Below are positions 8,220 to 17,900 of a stretch of DNA of 28,231 bases, piece after piece (within the stretch, counting starts at the first letter, position 1; every line of letters starts with the position of its first letter). Where the stretch lies: positions 1-28,231 of the IMG/VR virus record IMGVR_UViG_3300043803_001157, one strand, 5' to 3'. This DNA comes from a virus. The notes below the pieces were generated by a model, which was not told the origin of the DNA, did no database searches, and saw only the letters and a program-made list of their open reading frames with translations. Made by a program: the position numbers and the translations under genes.

Positions 8220-9266
8220 TCAGGCGAATACGTCGTCGATGTAGAAGCCAGAACCGAAAGCACCAGTAGCACCCAGACCAGTGATATTGATCACGCGCTC
8301 AACGGTGATCTCAGCACGGACCACACGACGCTCACGGATGTAGTACTCAGGACGTACAGCAGGAGTGCCGGTCAGCTGGTAGGTGTAAGCGAAGGCAGGT
8401 GTAGCAGCATTAGCGCCACCGGCAGGCATCACCGAGTCAGAAGCAGACAGCGGGCTGTAGAACAGCAGCACACCGTTCTCAGGGAACACGGGCAGCAGTT
8501 CGCCATTGTCAGCCAGTCTACGACCCTCAGCCACGCGGATACCGCGCTCAAGACCGAAGTAACGTGCCAGCACATCCACGTCGATCGAGTCGGCGGTGGT
8601 GAACTGGATACGCTCCAGGATTGCAGGGTTGGTCAGCAGGCTATCGAATACGGCAGTACCGATAACAGCGCTATTGGGACGAATACCGATCTGGTTGGAA
8701 ACGGCACGCTTCCAGTTCAGAACGTCAACGATCGGGTTGTTGGTAGGGGTGCCCCAAGGGTTGCCACCGTCAGCGATACCGAGAGCAGTAGCATCGGCAG
8801 CATAAGCGGTCCAGTCAGCGTAGCCAAGACCCAGGCTCGTGGCGCTCACAGCTTCGTAGTTGGCGACGGTGCTCACAGCGTCAGCAACGTTCACCTCATA
8901 GCTGTTCATCAGGCGGCTCATGGCGTTGCGTGTCTCAATAGCACGCAGATCAACCTGAGCAGGACCTTCACCAGCGTTCTCGATCACTTCTTCGGGAAGT
9001 TCCCAAGCGATCACTTCTTGTTGCAGAGCGTAAGCGTCGGTATCGAAGCGGCTCTGAACAGCAGGAATGTTGGATCCGTATGCGCGACGATAGTCTTGGA
9101 TAGCAAAAGCTTCCTTGCCGAAGCGCAGGATCTTACCAGCCCGAGTGGGGGTGTCCACCACGGGAGCGATGAAGTTAGCAATGCTGGTCTCGGGCAGCAT
9201 GAAGCCCTGAGCCAGTGTAGTCAGAATAGGATCGACACCACCGTAGGTGTCCCTTAGATTCATCAT
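8220..9266 (-). CDS. Major capsid protein (HK97 fold inferred)
   Basis: A 348-residue protein of the usual size for HK97-fold capsid proteins. The N-terminal part has an early PVVDTPTRAGKILRFGKEAF segment and a long acidic helix with (VIAWELPEEVIENA, residues ~86-99), then helical DLRAIETRNAMSRLM resembling the capsid spine helix. Mid-protein RPNSAVIGTAVFDSLLTNP resembles the A-domain region, and the C-terminal PEYYIRERRVVRAEITVERVI is a typical final beta element. It follows the decoration protein and precedes the tail tube. Translation likely starts at the first of two tandem ATGs (9266 and 9263), 11 nt from AAGGAG. HK97 fold is inferred; capsid identity is well supported by size and context. 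Confidence 0.88.
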   Translation of the reverse strand: MMNLRDTYGGVDPILTTLAQGFMLPETSIANFIAPVVDTPTRAGKILRFGKEAFAIQDYRRAYGSNIPAVQSRFDTDAYALQQEVIAWELPEEVIENAGEGPAQVDLRAIETRNAMSRLMNSYEVNVADAVSTVANYEAVSATSLGLGYADWTAYAADATALGIADGGNPWGTPTNNPIVDVLNWKRAVSNQIGIRPNSAVIGTAVFDSLLTNPAILERIQFTTADSIDVDVLARYFGLERGIRVAEGRRLADNGELLPVFPENGVLLFYSPLSASDSVMPAGGANAATPAFAYTYQLTGTPAVRPEYYIRERRVVRAEITVERVINITGLGATGAFGSGFYIDDVFA

Positions 9267-9361
9267 GGACTTTAAGTCTCCTTCTGCAGAAGGTTAGAGA
9301 CGATCTTGGACTTACACGGAAGTGACCGAAGCCAAGATCGAAGTTTACGTATAAGATTAGA
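9267..9361 (-). promoter_or_regulatory. Structured leader of the major capsid gene
   Basis: This 95-nt gap holds a perfect 9-bp inverted repeat (CGATCTTGG 9301-9309, CCAAGATCG 9332-9340), a 14-bp perfect palindrome (CCTTCTGCAGAAGG, 9280-9293) flanked by GTCTC/GAGAC arms, and the Shine-Dalgarno AAGGAG (9278-9283), which overlaps the palindrome. It could be an mRNA-stabilising or processing element, or control access to the ribosome site. No convincing promoter hexamers are seen. Confidence 0.55.
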
Positions 9362-9808
9362 TCAGCTGAAGCTCACGAGAGCATATTGCTCACCGCCAAT
9401 GTTCAGCACGTCACGAATGATCGGAGTGGTGCCGTTCACGGTCACAGCGGTGGAGCCGACAGTGCCGGCGTCAGAAGCGATACCACCGGCAATCACTTCC
9501 AGAGCGGTACCGATGTCATTGGTGCCCAGAGTGCCGTCGGCGTCAACCAGCAGGAGGCCGGAAGTAGCCACGGTCAGAAGACGCACTTCATCGGTAGCGA
9601 AACCGGTAGGAGGCACGTTATCGTTCACGGTGTACTGAGCCACGCCGATGGCGGCACCACCATTGGACTGCTCAACGAGCAGGGGAGGATGATCTCCAGG
9701 GGCGCCAGTCAGTTCAACGACGCGGAACTGGTTTACGACGGTGCCTTCAGCGACACGGAAGGTTTCGGCGAAGCGGATGTACTGCTTGCCGTATACAGGA
9801 GCTGCCAT
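9362..9808 (-). CDS. Head decoration / capsid cement protein
   Basis: A 148-residue small beta protein rich in Val, Gly and Thr, with VVNQFRVVELTG, GAAIGVAQYTVNDNVPPTGFATDEVRLL and a hydrophobic LLLVDADGTLG stretch. The pattern resembles small phage decoration proteins (DUF2190/gpD-like) that bind the outside of the expanded capsid. Its place directly before the major capsid gene fits: decoration and capsid genes are commonly adjacent, as with lambda gpD and gpE. The start ATG at 9808 has only a weak ribosome site. The call rests on composition and context. Confidence 0.7.
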   Translation of the reverse strand: MAAPVYGKQYIRFAETFRVAEGTVVNQFRVVELTGAPGDHPPLLVEQSNGGAAIGVAQYTVNDNVPPTGFATDEVRLLTVATSGLLLVDADGTLGTNDIGTALEVIAGGIASDAGTVGSTAVTVNGTTPIIRDVLNIGGEQYALVSFS

Positions 9809-9829
9809 TTTGTATAGAGCTAATGGAAT

Positions 9830-9852
9830 TCAATCGCTTCGAGATTGAAGCG
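9830..9852 (-). repeat. Two competing inverted repeats before the decoration gene
   Basis: On the plus strand TCAATC (9830-9835) pairs with GATTGA (9843-9848), while CGCTTC (9835-9840) pairs with GAAGCG (9847-9852). The two stems share bases and exclude each other. They lie 22-44 nt upstream of the start and have no U-tract, so this is not a terminator. Confidence 0.45.
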
Positions 9853-9873
9853 TTCTTGTAACTGATTTACCCG

Positions 9874-10587
9874 TTACCGATATTCTAAGCGGCACCTACA
9901 GCGATCTAGGCACCTGCAACGGGTTCCTGGTACGGGGAGGCCACCAATTGGTTGCCATCCCGCGGCGTCATAGTCGAGGCAATCACGACAGACTCGCTTA
10001 TCTCGTCTGGCGATGCGTCGCATCTCGCTTGCGCCTAATTCTTGACGGCGGGCCATCTCTCCCGCGTTGAACCAACGGTAAGCCGGGGTGACAAGATACC
10101 GGTCTAATCTTGTTTGAACCCCGGACCAACTCGCTGGAATTGACTTGCCCGGTTTGGCATCGAGACTGTCCTCTGGAATGATCCCAAGGATATCGTCTTC
10201 GATCTCGTCCGCTGTGGCGAAATCTACCTTACCGTACTCAATTTTACCCTCGGACAAAGCTTTCTCAATATCTTCGAAGAACCTCCAAAGATACTGCATC
10301 TGACCCATTGCCTCGGCGTAAGCTGCGTCGGATAATTCCGTTCGTTTGCCACGTCCGAGGTGAGTTGCGGCGAGGGACGAGATTAAAGTGTCCTCCGCCG
10401 CTGCACGCTTAAATTCAGCGAGGGTGATCTTGGTGTTTGCGAGTTTACGGGAGAGTGCTTGGGCTCTCCCGCTCATCTCTTCCTCGAGTTTTTCGAGGGT
10501 CTTGGCTGAATCGGCCAGATTCTCGGCGCGTTCGATATAATCGCTTTTGCGCCTAGCCGCCTGACCGATGAAGGTCAGAAGTTCCAC
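9874..10587 (-). CDS. MuF-like minor head protein (SPP1 gp7 family)
   Basis: A 237-residue protein with a helical N-terminal half (charged helices, residues ~10-110) and a Cys/His-poor but Cys-patterned C-terminus: VCRDCLDYD near residue 197, then G-x-LPVPGTRCRC and a final CRCRLEY. This C-x2-C...G...LP-x-PG...C-x3-C-x-C ending is characteristic of Mu gpF / SPP1 gp7-type minor head proteins, which attach to the portal and may be delivered with DNA. The usual gene order portal-protease-MuF-capsid is kept. Start is GTG at 10587, 2 nt after the protease stop, with no clear Shine-Dalgarno, implying coupling. Confidence 0.8.
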   Translation of the reverse strand: MELLTFIGQAARRKSDYIERAENLADSAKTLEKLEEEMSGRAQALSRKLANTKITLAEFKRAAAEDTLISSLAATHLGRGKRTELSDAAYAEAMGQMQYLWRFFEDIEKALSEGKIEYGKVDFATADEIEDDILGIIPEDSLDAKPGKSIPASWSGVQTRLDRYLVTPAYRWFNAGEMARRQELGASEMRRIARRDKRVCRDCLDYDAAGWQPIGGLPVPGTRCRCLDRCRCRLEYR

Positions 10588-10591
10588 AGGA

Positions 10592-12742
10592 TCAGGCGGA
10601 GAAGAGAACTTGCTTCAGGGCTTCGGTGTAGTCGATGTTCTCCTCTTTGGAGAGTTTCACTGCACGCTCGTGAGGATTAAGGTCCTCTTCACGAACGACA
10701 GGCTCGCCACCAGCTACTTCGGAGTAGCATACTTGAGAAGGCAGACCCTCCAGGATCTTCATCAGCGGAGTAGCTGCGGTTTCACCCTCAGCAAACTCCA
10801 GAGTGCCATACTCGAGTCCCTCGAGATACTCAACCAGATCGTCTTGAGCGACGATCGCATCGGTAAGTTTGCCTGACTCGTACAGTCCCTCAGCAAATTG
10901 CTCGAGACGCATACGATTTGCTTGACGCTCAGCGTACTCGGCCTGCTCACGAAGACGAGCGTTAGCGGCTTCCAGCTCCTCGAGACGTGCCATCATCTGG
11001 GCGATAGGATCGCTCTCGGAGTGGTTGATCTCCATCACGCGGACTTTACCGCCCTTGATCTGCTTGCCGCCACCCTTGGGTGACCCGAGAGTCATGTACT
11101 TACCGGGATAGCCCTGAATCTCAGCATGCTTGCCGGTCATCTTGCGGTCCTCATCCTGACCAGAGGATTGACCCTTGTAGGAGTCCTCGTAGTTCTTGGA
11201 CATCTCGCCGCCGTCGCCACCCTTGGCAGAATCCTGACCCTTACCGTTGGGGAATCCCTTGATCTCAGGGGCAGTTCCCTTCATGCCACGGTCAGTTTCG
11301 CCTTCGACTCCGGCTTTGCCGAGTTCGCCACGACCTGACTGGTCGTTGTAAGGATCTTGAGCCTTACGTCCCTTCAGACCATCCTTACCGCGCTTGGGCT
11401 CAGTGGCCTTATCGACGTACTTGTTGTTGTCGGTCTCGACATGCTGCTCATCATCATCCTCGAGGTCCTCCTCGTCGGCTTCCTCGTAACCGAGGTTGAT
11501 GCCCTTTGAGGTGGAACGAGTACGAACGAGCCCGCCAGGACCGCCTTCGGTTTCCTTGGCTCCGACATCGGAAGCGTTCAGGTGATCGGTACCGCGCTTC
11601 TTCTTGTTGGCTTCGAAAGTAGGCTCTTCGTACTTCTTGTCATCATCCTCGCACTCGGGATCACAAGCGCCCGACTTTGGATTCTTCTTGACTTTAGAAG
11701 CCTCGGGACCTTCACCGTCGACAGTCTCAGGAGACATATCAGACATTCCCTTTGGAGCGGGAGCCTTCAGACCCTTGACCTTTCCGTCGTGCTCGGCGGT
11801 AGCTTCACCGTGCTCGGTGGAATCAGTTTCTTCGTAGTTCATTTTCTTGCCTTTAGATCCGCAAGACATGTAGTTCATGTCCTTCTCGCCCATAGCCTCG
11901 TCTTCGGAAATACCTTTAGACTTAGCCATCTTTTTGGCGGCTTGCTTCTTCAGAGGCTCGGGGAGATTCTTGCCTTCCATTTCGGCAGACTTTACGGAAT
12001 CCTCATCCTCCTCATCCTCGTCATCACCCTCGTGGCCCATCTTGCCACCGGACATTGACTTTTTAGAAGTCTTGGCCATCATGCCCATGTGGGACACTTT
12101 GCCTTCGCCGAATTGTTCCTCTTCGGCGGTTACTTCTTCAATTTGGGGAGCTTCGAGCTGTTGCTCAGCGCCCTTTTCTTCTTCGATCATCTGAGAGCGT
12201 GCCTCATCGAGTTTTTCTTTAAGGATCTCAAGCGGACCAAGATCACGCTTGAGAGTGGGACCAAGCTCCTCATCGAACACTTGATCAGGAGTGAGAGTTA
12301 CTGCGAAGTCAAGGACTCCGTCAGAGTTCTCTTCGTAGGCGAAGCCTTTTAGTCCTTTAACTGCAGGTGGTTGGGCTCCTAATAGAGCAACGTGACGGAG
12401 CGACCACTTGCCCGGCTCCGGATTGATTTTTGAGTCAGGAGAGTAGAACGATGCGCTAACTTTTTTGTAGAGACCATTCTTGATGTACTCCTCTGCTAGC
12501 GGAGAGAAATCAATCTCCGCGAAGAGCTCATCGCCTTTCACTTTGACTCCCTTGACCCACCCCCATGAAGGAACTTTATCGTTGTCTTCATGACCGATGC
12601 GGATTGGCGCCTCATGAACTTCAGGTCGGTAGGAATCCACGATTTGCTGAAGATCGTTTTTAGTGAATTCTCTCGTGATGCCCTGGGCTGAGGTTTGTTT
12701 CCCAGCCTTAAAAATGTGTACTTCCTTAATCATTTTAATCAA
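10592..12742 (-). CDS. Head maturation protease fused to scaffold (Mu gpI-like)
   Basis: Residues ~1-135 resemble Mu gpI-type capsid proteases: PIRIGHEDNDKVPSWGWV (His51), then FAEIDFSPLAEEYIKNGLY, KKVSASFYSP (Ser96/Ser98) and HVALLGAQPPAVKGL. The protease trims scaffold and itself during head maturation. Residues ~185-585 are highly charged, low-complexity and probably disordered, with recurring YEE/YED and EI-(K/Q)-G-(F/Y)-P peptides. Residues ~590-716 contain a coiled coil (MARLEELEAANARLREQAE) and helical tail, a scaffold-like domain. Total 716 aa is about twice the usual length. The frame opens with TTG at 12742; ATG at 12733 is an equally plausible start. Exact catalytic residues are not certain. 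Confidence 0.82.
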   Translation of the reverse strand: MIKMIKEVHIFKAGKQTSAQGITREFTKNDLQQIVDSYRPEVHEAPIRIGHEDNDKVPSWGWVKGVKVKGDELFAEIDFSPLAEEYIKNGLYKKVSASFYSPDSKINPEPGKWSLRHVALLGAQPPAVKGLKGFAYEENSDGVLDFAVTLTPDQVFDEELGPTLKRDLGPLEILKEKLDEARSQMIEEEKGAEQQLEAPQIEEVTAEEEQFGEGKVSHMGMMAKTSKKSMSGGKMGHEGDDEDEEDEDSVKSAEMEGKNLPEPLKKQAAKKMAKSKGISEDEAMGEKDMNYMSCGSKGKKMNYEETDSTEHGEATAEHDGKVKGLKAPAPKGMSDMSPETVDGEGPEASKVKKNPKSGACDPECEDDDKKYEEPTFEANKKKRGTDHLNASDVGAKETEGGPGGLVRTRSTSKGINLGYEEADEEDLEDDDEQHVETDNNKYVDKATEPKRGKDGLKGRKAQDPYNDQSGRGELGKAGVEGETDRGMKGTAPEIKGFPNGKGQDSAKGGDGGEMSKNYEDSYKGQSSGQDEDRKMTGKHAEIQGYPGKYMTLGSPKGGGKQIKGGKVRVMEINHSESDPIAQMMARLEELEAANARLREQAEYAERQANRMRLEQFAEGLYESGKLTDAIVAQDDLVEYLEGLEYGTLEFAEGETAATPLMKILEGLPSQVCYSEVAGGEPVVREEDLNPHERAVKLSKEENIDYTEALKQVLFSA

Positions 12743-12777
12743 GCTGGGAAGCCCCTAAGGTTTTACCCGGTTGTAGG

Positions 12778-14265
12778 TCAAAGTTCATCAATTATTTTTC
12801 TGAGCTGTTCGTCTTCGGTCTCAGCCTCAGCAGTCGGCGATTGTTCTAAATCAGAAAGTAGTTCATCTAATTCAGCATCATCGTCTTCCTCTTCGGGGGG
12901 AGTTGATTCTAATTGACCTTCGAGTTCCGCAATCTCAGCATCAAGATCTTCATCAGTCATCTCCTCGCTTGCTGCTTCTGCCTCTGGTGCTACTTCCTCA
13001 GTTGGCACTGCCATTTCAGCTCCAGGCTGAACCTCCTCACCCTCTTCGAGCTCCACTTTGTATGTTGTCTCGATCCACTCTTTGGTCGGACGATATCCTA
13101 CTTGAGAGATGAGAATACTTACGTCACTCATCGTGAGTTTGCTACCTTCCTCGACTCGGAAGTCACGTCTCACCTTAGGAGCGACAACATTCGTGCCGTA
13201 GTTTAGATCAACGATCCAGCGGACAAGAGTTTCGTTTAATGTCTCACAGAGTAGTTCGGCAAGTTCTTTTGCCCGCACTTCTCGAACTTGAAGAGCAACT
13301 TCAGAGGATGCACGAGATCCCGCGTCGGCATTTCCGGTTTCATCTTCGCCGGAAATAAGCATATTGATTTCGCGGATCAGTGACTCACGCAATTGAGTGA
13401 ATGTGTCAGGTGATCCCTGGGGATTCACGAACTCAAGGTCATATCCCTCTGGGAGGATGAGTGCGGTTTCCTGAGAGAGATTGACGAGGTGATTGTAGAG
13501 AGTGTCAATTTCTTGCGTTGTTGCCGCAAGTGGAGCTTTGGCGACTGCCGTGGGATTAGCGTAGCGGTCGCTATAAAGCAACTGCGACTCAAGCGCACGG
13601 CGCTTAAACTTAACGATCGGGTAGAGTGTCCGGCCTAATCCACAACCGTACGGGTCACCGTTGGACTGTGTCCAGTAACGGAACACAATAAACTTACGAG
13701 CGGGAAGGTCCTCACCGACGAGAGTGTTGGCGTACGTCACCATCTTCATCGAGAAGCCCATGTCCGCCTTCTCGTCTACCGCGAAGAGAAAGCGCCGAGG
13801 GTCTCTTGGTCGCACATCGTAAGCCTTCACACCGGCCGGCGTGCGGCGCCACATGATCTCACCAACTGAGAATCCGACGATGTATGCCTCAAGCATCGCG
13901 CGGAAGATCTCATCCATGGGGAGATCTTTTAGTTGTTCTTCAACGAAATCCTTTATCGCAATATCGCCAGCAAGATCGGAAGCGGGATCAACAACTAAGT
14001 CACGCGATGTAATTTCCTGGATCACCTTCATCCAAGCTGCTTGAACGTTTGGATCAAACAGCAGACGCTGATAAACGATGAGGGCCGAGATGCCGCCCTT
14101 TTGGATTAGGAGGTCATCGTTCGGACGAACTACAAGATTATTCGGTGACTGGTCGTTAAAGAGTCCCGGATAGTATCCGTAGATCGTCTGTCTTGCGTAC
14201 GGGTTTGTCGCGTATTGAGCAATATCCCCCTTGGGAATTGGCGGAATATCGAATCTCTTTGCCAT
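12778..14265 (-). CDS. Portal protein (Mu gp29-like, DUF935)
   Basis: A 495-residue protein with DUF935 features: DPNVQAAWMKVIQEITSRD near residue 70, the helical AMLEAYIVGFSVGEIMW, RPRDPRRFLF, and GDPYGCGLGRTLYPIVKFKRRA around residue 205, the family's G-x-P-x-G-x-GL signature. A long helix EVALQVREVRAKELAELLCETL follows. The portal dodecamer forms the DNA entry vertex and docks the terminase and tail. Residues ~410-495 are an extended Asp/Glu-rich tail, unusual for the family. Its ATG overlaps the gp25-like stop (TGATG). The protease-scaffold gene follows after 35 nt, the standard order. Confidence 0.88.
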   Translation of the reverse strand: MAKRFDIPPIPKGDIAQYATNPYARQTIYGYYPGLFNDQSPNNLVVRPNDDLLIQKGGISALIVYQRLLFDPNVQAAWMKVIQEITSRDLVVDPASDLAGDIAIKDFVEEQLKDLPMDEIFRAMLEAYIVGFSVGEIMWRRTPAGVKAYDVRPRDPRRFLFAVDEKADMGFSMKMVTYANTLVGEDLPARKFIVFRYWTQSNGDPYGCGLGRTLYPIVKFKRRALESQLLYSDRYANPTAVAKAPLAATTQEIDTLYNHLVNLSQETALILPEGYDLEFVNPQGSPDTFTQLRESLIREINMLISGEDETGNADAGSRASSEVALQVREVRAKELAELLCETLNETLVRWIVDLNYGTNVVAPKVRRDFRVEEGSKLTMSDVSILISQVGYRPTKEWIETTYKVELEEGEEVQPGAEMAVPTEEVAPEAEAASEEMTDEDLDAEIAELEGQLESTPPEEEDDDAELDELLSDLEQSPTAEAETEDEQLRKIIDEL

Positions 14266-14618
14266 CAGACCACCAGGGAGAGTGAAAGCGGAGGTTGAAG
14301 TGTTCCCCGCACCGAATACAAAATGTTCACGGCATAGATGCCGTTATCCCCACCCGTCCAAGATCCTTTGACGGATAGATCATCAATGCCGCCGACTTGC
14401 TCTAAAATCGCTTCGGATATCTTAGAGTCGATAGCGGCGGGATTCATTGTCTCAAAGATATTATCGGGCAATCCGTAATCAGCCCGCATGATGCGCTCAA
14501 ATGGTCGTGTCTCGAGCACTGAAATTATCTGTTGCTCAACAATCGCCTCATCTTCGGCTAGCACTAATTGACCGTTGCTAACCTGTAGCGGATAAAGAAG
14601 CCCGCGAACGCTGGTCAT
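14265..14618 (-). CDS. Baseplate wedge protein, T4 gp25 / GPW family
   Basis: A 117-residue protein of gp25 size. It contains VEQQIISVLETRPFERIMRADYGLPDNIFE, matching the family pattern: helix, then ...L-x-T-x3-ER-x-MR-x-(D/E)-(F/Y)-G, where the core EPR-like loop nucleates sheath assembly on the baseplate. It is coupled to its neighbours on both sides (ATGA before, TGATG after). Placing it directly before the portal gene is unusual, as gp25 genes normally lie among baseplate genes. Confidence 0.85.
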   Translation of the reverse strand: MTSVRGLLYPLQVSNGQLVLAEDEAIVEQQIISVLETRPFERIMRADYGLPDNIFETMNPAAIDSKISEAILEQVGGIDDLSVKGSWTGGDNGIYAVNILYSVRGTLQPPLSLSLVV

Positions 14619-14914
14619 CGAGCGACGTACCTTTTGACAATTTCTGCGTTAATGCGCCTAACCGCTGTCTCCCAGTTCTTTGGTCTTGCGGTTGAGATCC
14701 TATTAGCTTCCGTGCGTAACGCGTCGAGCGGAAGGTTAGCGTATGAGCTGGGATCGATTTCAACGGAAGTGCTGGTTAAACCATTCACTTCCAGTCCAGT
14801 TTCGATAAGGCTGGAGCAGAAAGCCCCAAGAAGGACTCCCTGCTCTGCAGCCAATTGTTTTAGACGGGAATGAAGATCTTCCTCGACATCGAATGCCAGG
14901 CGTTTTTTGGCCAT
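14615..14914 (-). CDS. Ribbon-helix-helix-like small protein
   Basis: A 99-residue protein. Residues ~4-42 (KRLAFDVEEDLHSRLKQLAAEQG and LIETGLE) read as a basic beta-strand, two helices and a turn, the pattern of Arc/CopG-type ribbon-helix-helix DNA-binding proteins. The remaining ~55 residues are basic and helical. It is embedded between sheath and gp25-like genes and overlaps the latter (ATGA). It could be a late transcription regulator or simply a small virion/assembly factor that resembles the fold. No Shine-Dalgarno is evident before the ATG. Confidence 0.72.
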   Translation of the reverse strand: MAKKRLAFDVEEDLHSRLKQLAAEQGVLLGAFCSSLIETGLEVNGLTSTSVEIDPSSYANLPLDALRTEANRISTARPKNWETAVRRINAEIVKRYVAR

Positions 14915-14932
14915 GTTTGATCGCCGTAACTA

Positions 14933-17900
14933 TCAGAAGATTCCGGAAGCTTGGAGGGCGTCCTGGATTCCACCAATACCAACGCGGATGAGATCCACTT
15001 CGATACGCTCGAGAGTTGGAACTGGAACCACGAACACCTTCACGTTGATGAAGCCGTTCTCCAGAGCACCCGGCGGGTTGTTACGCTCGTCGACAACAAC
15101 CTCGAAGGCTTCAGCCGGAGTAGAACCGAACAGTGCACCGGGGACGTAGAAGCTCTCGTACAGGGTGTTGTAGGCGATTGCACGGATCTGGTTGAAGGTA
15201 ACTGCGCGACCATCGATAACATCGAAGATCTGACCATCGAAGGCGCTACGCAGCGTACCGAAGATCACGTTCAGGATCACACGGGTGTTCACGAACTGGT
15301 ACAGAGCCTGCTCGGAATTTCCGCGATTGACGCGAGTACGTGAACCCCACACGAACACGGGACCGTAGGTCTCACCGGTGTCGGGATCAGTGCTGCTGTA
15401 GCCAGGAAGCTGACGCAGAGCGTTCAGACCCTGAGGAGTGCTGACTTCCTGCTGAGCGCTTGTGATGGCGATTTCGCAACCGCGAGCACCAGCGAGGCTA
15501 TACTTAGCTCCAGCCGGAGGAAGCTTGAATCCACCAGCCTCATCGCGATAGCGACGAATAGCAAGACCAGCAACGTAAGGAGTAGGCTGAGTGAAGACTC
15601 CTGCATCATTTCTGATGTAAGGAGCGTAGTAAGCCAGGAATCCTTGGGTTGTGCTGTAGAACTGTGACTCGGCGAAGAGGCGAGCATGGCTATCGATACC
15701 CTTCTCGATGGCAACCATCTGAGGGATACCAGCGTTATTCACACCGCGGAGTGCTTCGCTCACAAGATCACCGGAGGTGATAGCGTCGAAGTTCCACAAA
15801 GTGGTCGGAGTGTCGCCTGAGGGCTCGATGTACTCGATCTCGGTGAAGCCAGCATACAGGGTGGTGTAAGCTTGACCAACTTGCAGGACTGGGTGAGCGT
15901 AAGCACCGCGGGCATTGTTAGCCTGGGCACCGGCGCTCAGAGGCACACAGTAGAAGTTGTTCTCGCCGGAGAAGTCCTGTGCAGGATTCAGAGGATAAGC
16001 GTCAGCGTCCTCGGTATACTGCCAGGTGTACGGGCTGGAAGTAGAGGTCAGAGTGAACTCCACGCCTGCGCCGTTATTGGTGCCGGTACCGGTGATGTCG
16101 ACCGGGTTTGCAGCAACAGCATCGGCGGCGGTTTCAGCCAACTGCAGCGTGTTCGCGGTGAGAGCGATCACGTAGTAGACTGTGTTATCCGAGAGACCAG
16201 GTGCGAGAACAGCGCCAGTTGCGGTGTTGATCACCACCTCATCGCCAGTCAGATAACCGTGGCTGGAGATAGCGATCTCATCCGACAGGGCGGTGATGTC
16301 GCCTGAGGCAACTTGCCACACGGGAACACCAACAGGAGCAGCGCTGTAAGACAGTCGCAGGTCGGAGCTGATGTCGTCGGTGTAAGCAACGCCGTAAGGA
16401 TCGTTAGAACCTGATGCAATGCTTACGCCAGCTTCGTCCTTCACAGCGGCATTAGCCAGAGTCACATCCAGCTGGTACTTACGACCGCGAATGTAACGGA
16501 TCAGACCGGAGTCGCTGTACTGACCACCATCGACAGCCACGCTATACTTCTTATAGAAGCGGCGAGCAGTTGAAGTGGTGATAGCGGAGCTGGGGAAGTC
16601 AACGAAAGCGTTGGAAGCCAGGTCCGAAGACGAACGAGCGAGGCGGAAGAAGTTGAGGTCAACCTGCTGGGCGTAGAAAGCGGAGGTTGCAGTTGCAGAA
16701 GTTCCGCTAAATACGGTGGAAGATGCGGTGACAATGCTACCGTCAAAGTAGATCTTATCAGCGGTGGCCACACCGTGAGCCGAGGAGAAGACCAGGCAAT
16801 CACCACCAGTTGTCAGTACCGACTGAGCAGCACCACCCTGAGGATTCTTGACAGTCGAGGAGTCAGTACCAGCGGTTCCGATTGTCAGCTCAGTGCCAGC
16901 GTTAGCGTTGGCGAGAGACGAAGCCAGCTGAATGGTGTTGTCGTCAACTTTGATGACGAAGTACTGAGTTCCGCTAGCCAGAGTGCCCGGAGCGGCAGCA
17001 CCGTCGGAAGGAAGCAGATAGTAGTTGATAGCATCGCCAGTGTTGTAACCGTGACCGATCACAGTGATGGCGTTGGTACCAGTGTTGACGTCGGCAGCAT
17101 TGAAGTACTGCAGAGTCAGACCGCCCTTGACAATCGATTGGGAAGGATCAGTCAGCTGACGAACCAGACCCTTGAAGTCATGCTGGGTGGTGGGAGATTG
17201 CAGCGTGCCAGGCAGGTGCAGGGTGTTGAAGGACACCGCATTCACGCCACCATTGGCTTCGATCAGGCTGCTGATCTTGCCCTTGATTTCCACCTCGAAT
17301 TCCCAAGCGGGATCGGCGTAGGACAGAACCAGAAGTCCGCCACCTTGGGGAGTACCAGCGGTGGTGAAGTTCACAGCTTGATTGATAGCTGCGCGGGTGC
17401 TGCTTGTAGCCAGACGGATCTGATTGGCAGCGAGAGTTCCGTCGATGTCGCTAGCGATCACGTAGAACGAACCAATCAGAGGCTCGTTAGTTACGCCAGT
17501 GGCAACGTCAGTGTAAAGAGGAGCGGTTGGCAGCGGAGTGTTTTGGAACAGCTCAACACTAACCAGAGTTCCCGAGGGAAGTGCGCTAACAGGCCAATCA
17601 CTAGCCAGTGTCACCACATCGGTGCCGGTATTGACGCCCGAGTTGCAGGAGACCAGTTGATCATCCTTGAGCGCGCGGCGTGATCCGTCAGCCAGAGACG
17701 CATTCACCGAGTTGAGAGCGCTTGCGGCGTCATAGTTAGCAGATGTGAAGCTAAGTGGATTGTTATCAGTCCACTCATAGATCACGTTATCCACAAGGTA
17801 GAGTCCGCCTTCTGAGAATCCATTTGAAGGATTAGCAGGGGTGAACTGGCTATATGTGGTGATATCGGTCACGTCAAACGGACCGCAATCAACCAGAGCC

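Noticed and set aside
11582-12194. Plus-strand open frames opposite the low-complexity middle of the protease-scaffold gene
   Set aside because: They are the complement of Glu/Asp/Lys-rich codons, giving artificial Leu/Ser/Phe-rich strings that look like membrane segments but are not genes.
10898-12742. Tandem nucleotide repeats or CRISPR-like array in the charged middle of the protease gene
   Set aside because: The repetition is at peptide level (acidic and Lys/Gly-rich codons); there are no regularly spaced identical repeats with unique spacers.
16775-17683. 302-codon plus-strand open frame opposite the sheath gene
   Set aside because: It is antisense to a clear sheath reading frame, low in complexity (Ser/Val/Gln repeats) and has no family resemblance; GC-biased codons in the true gene create it.
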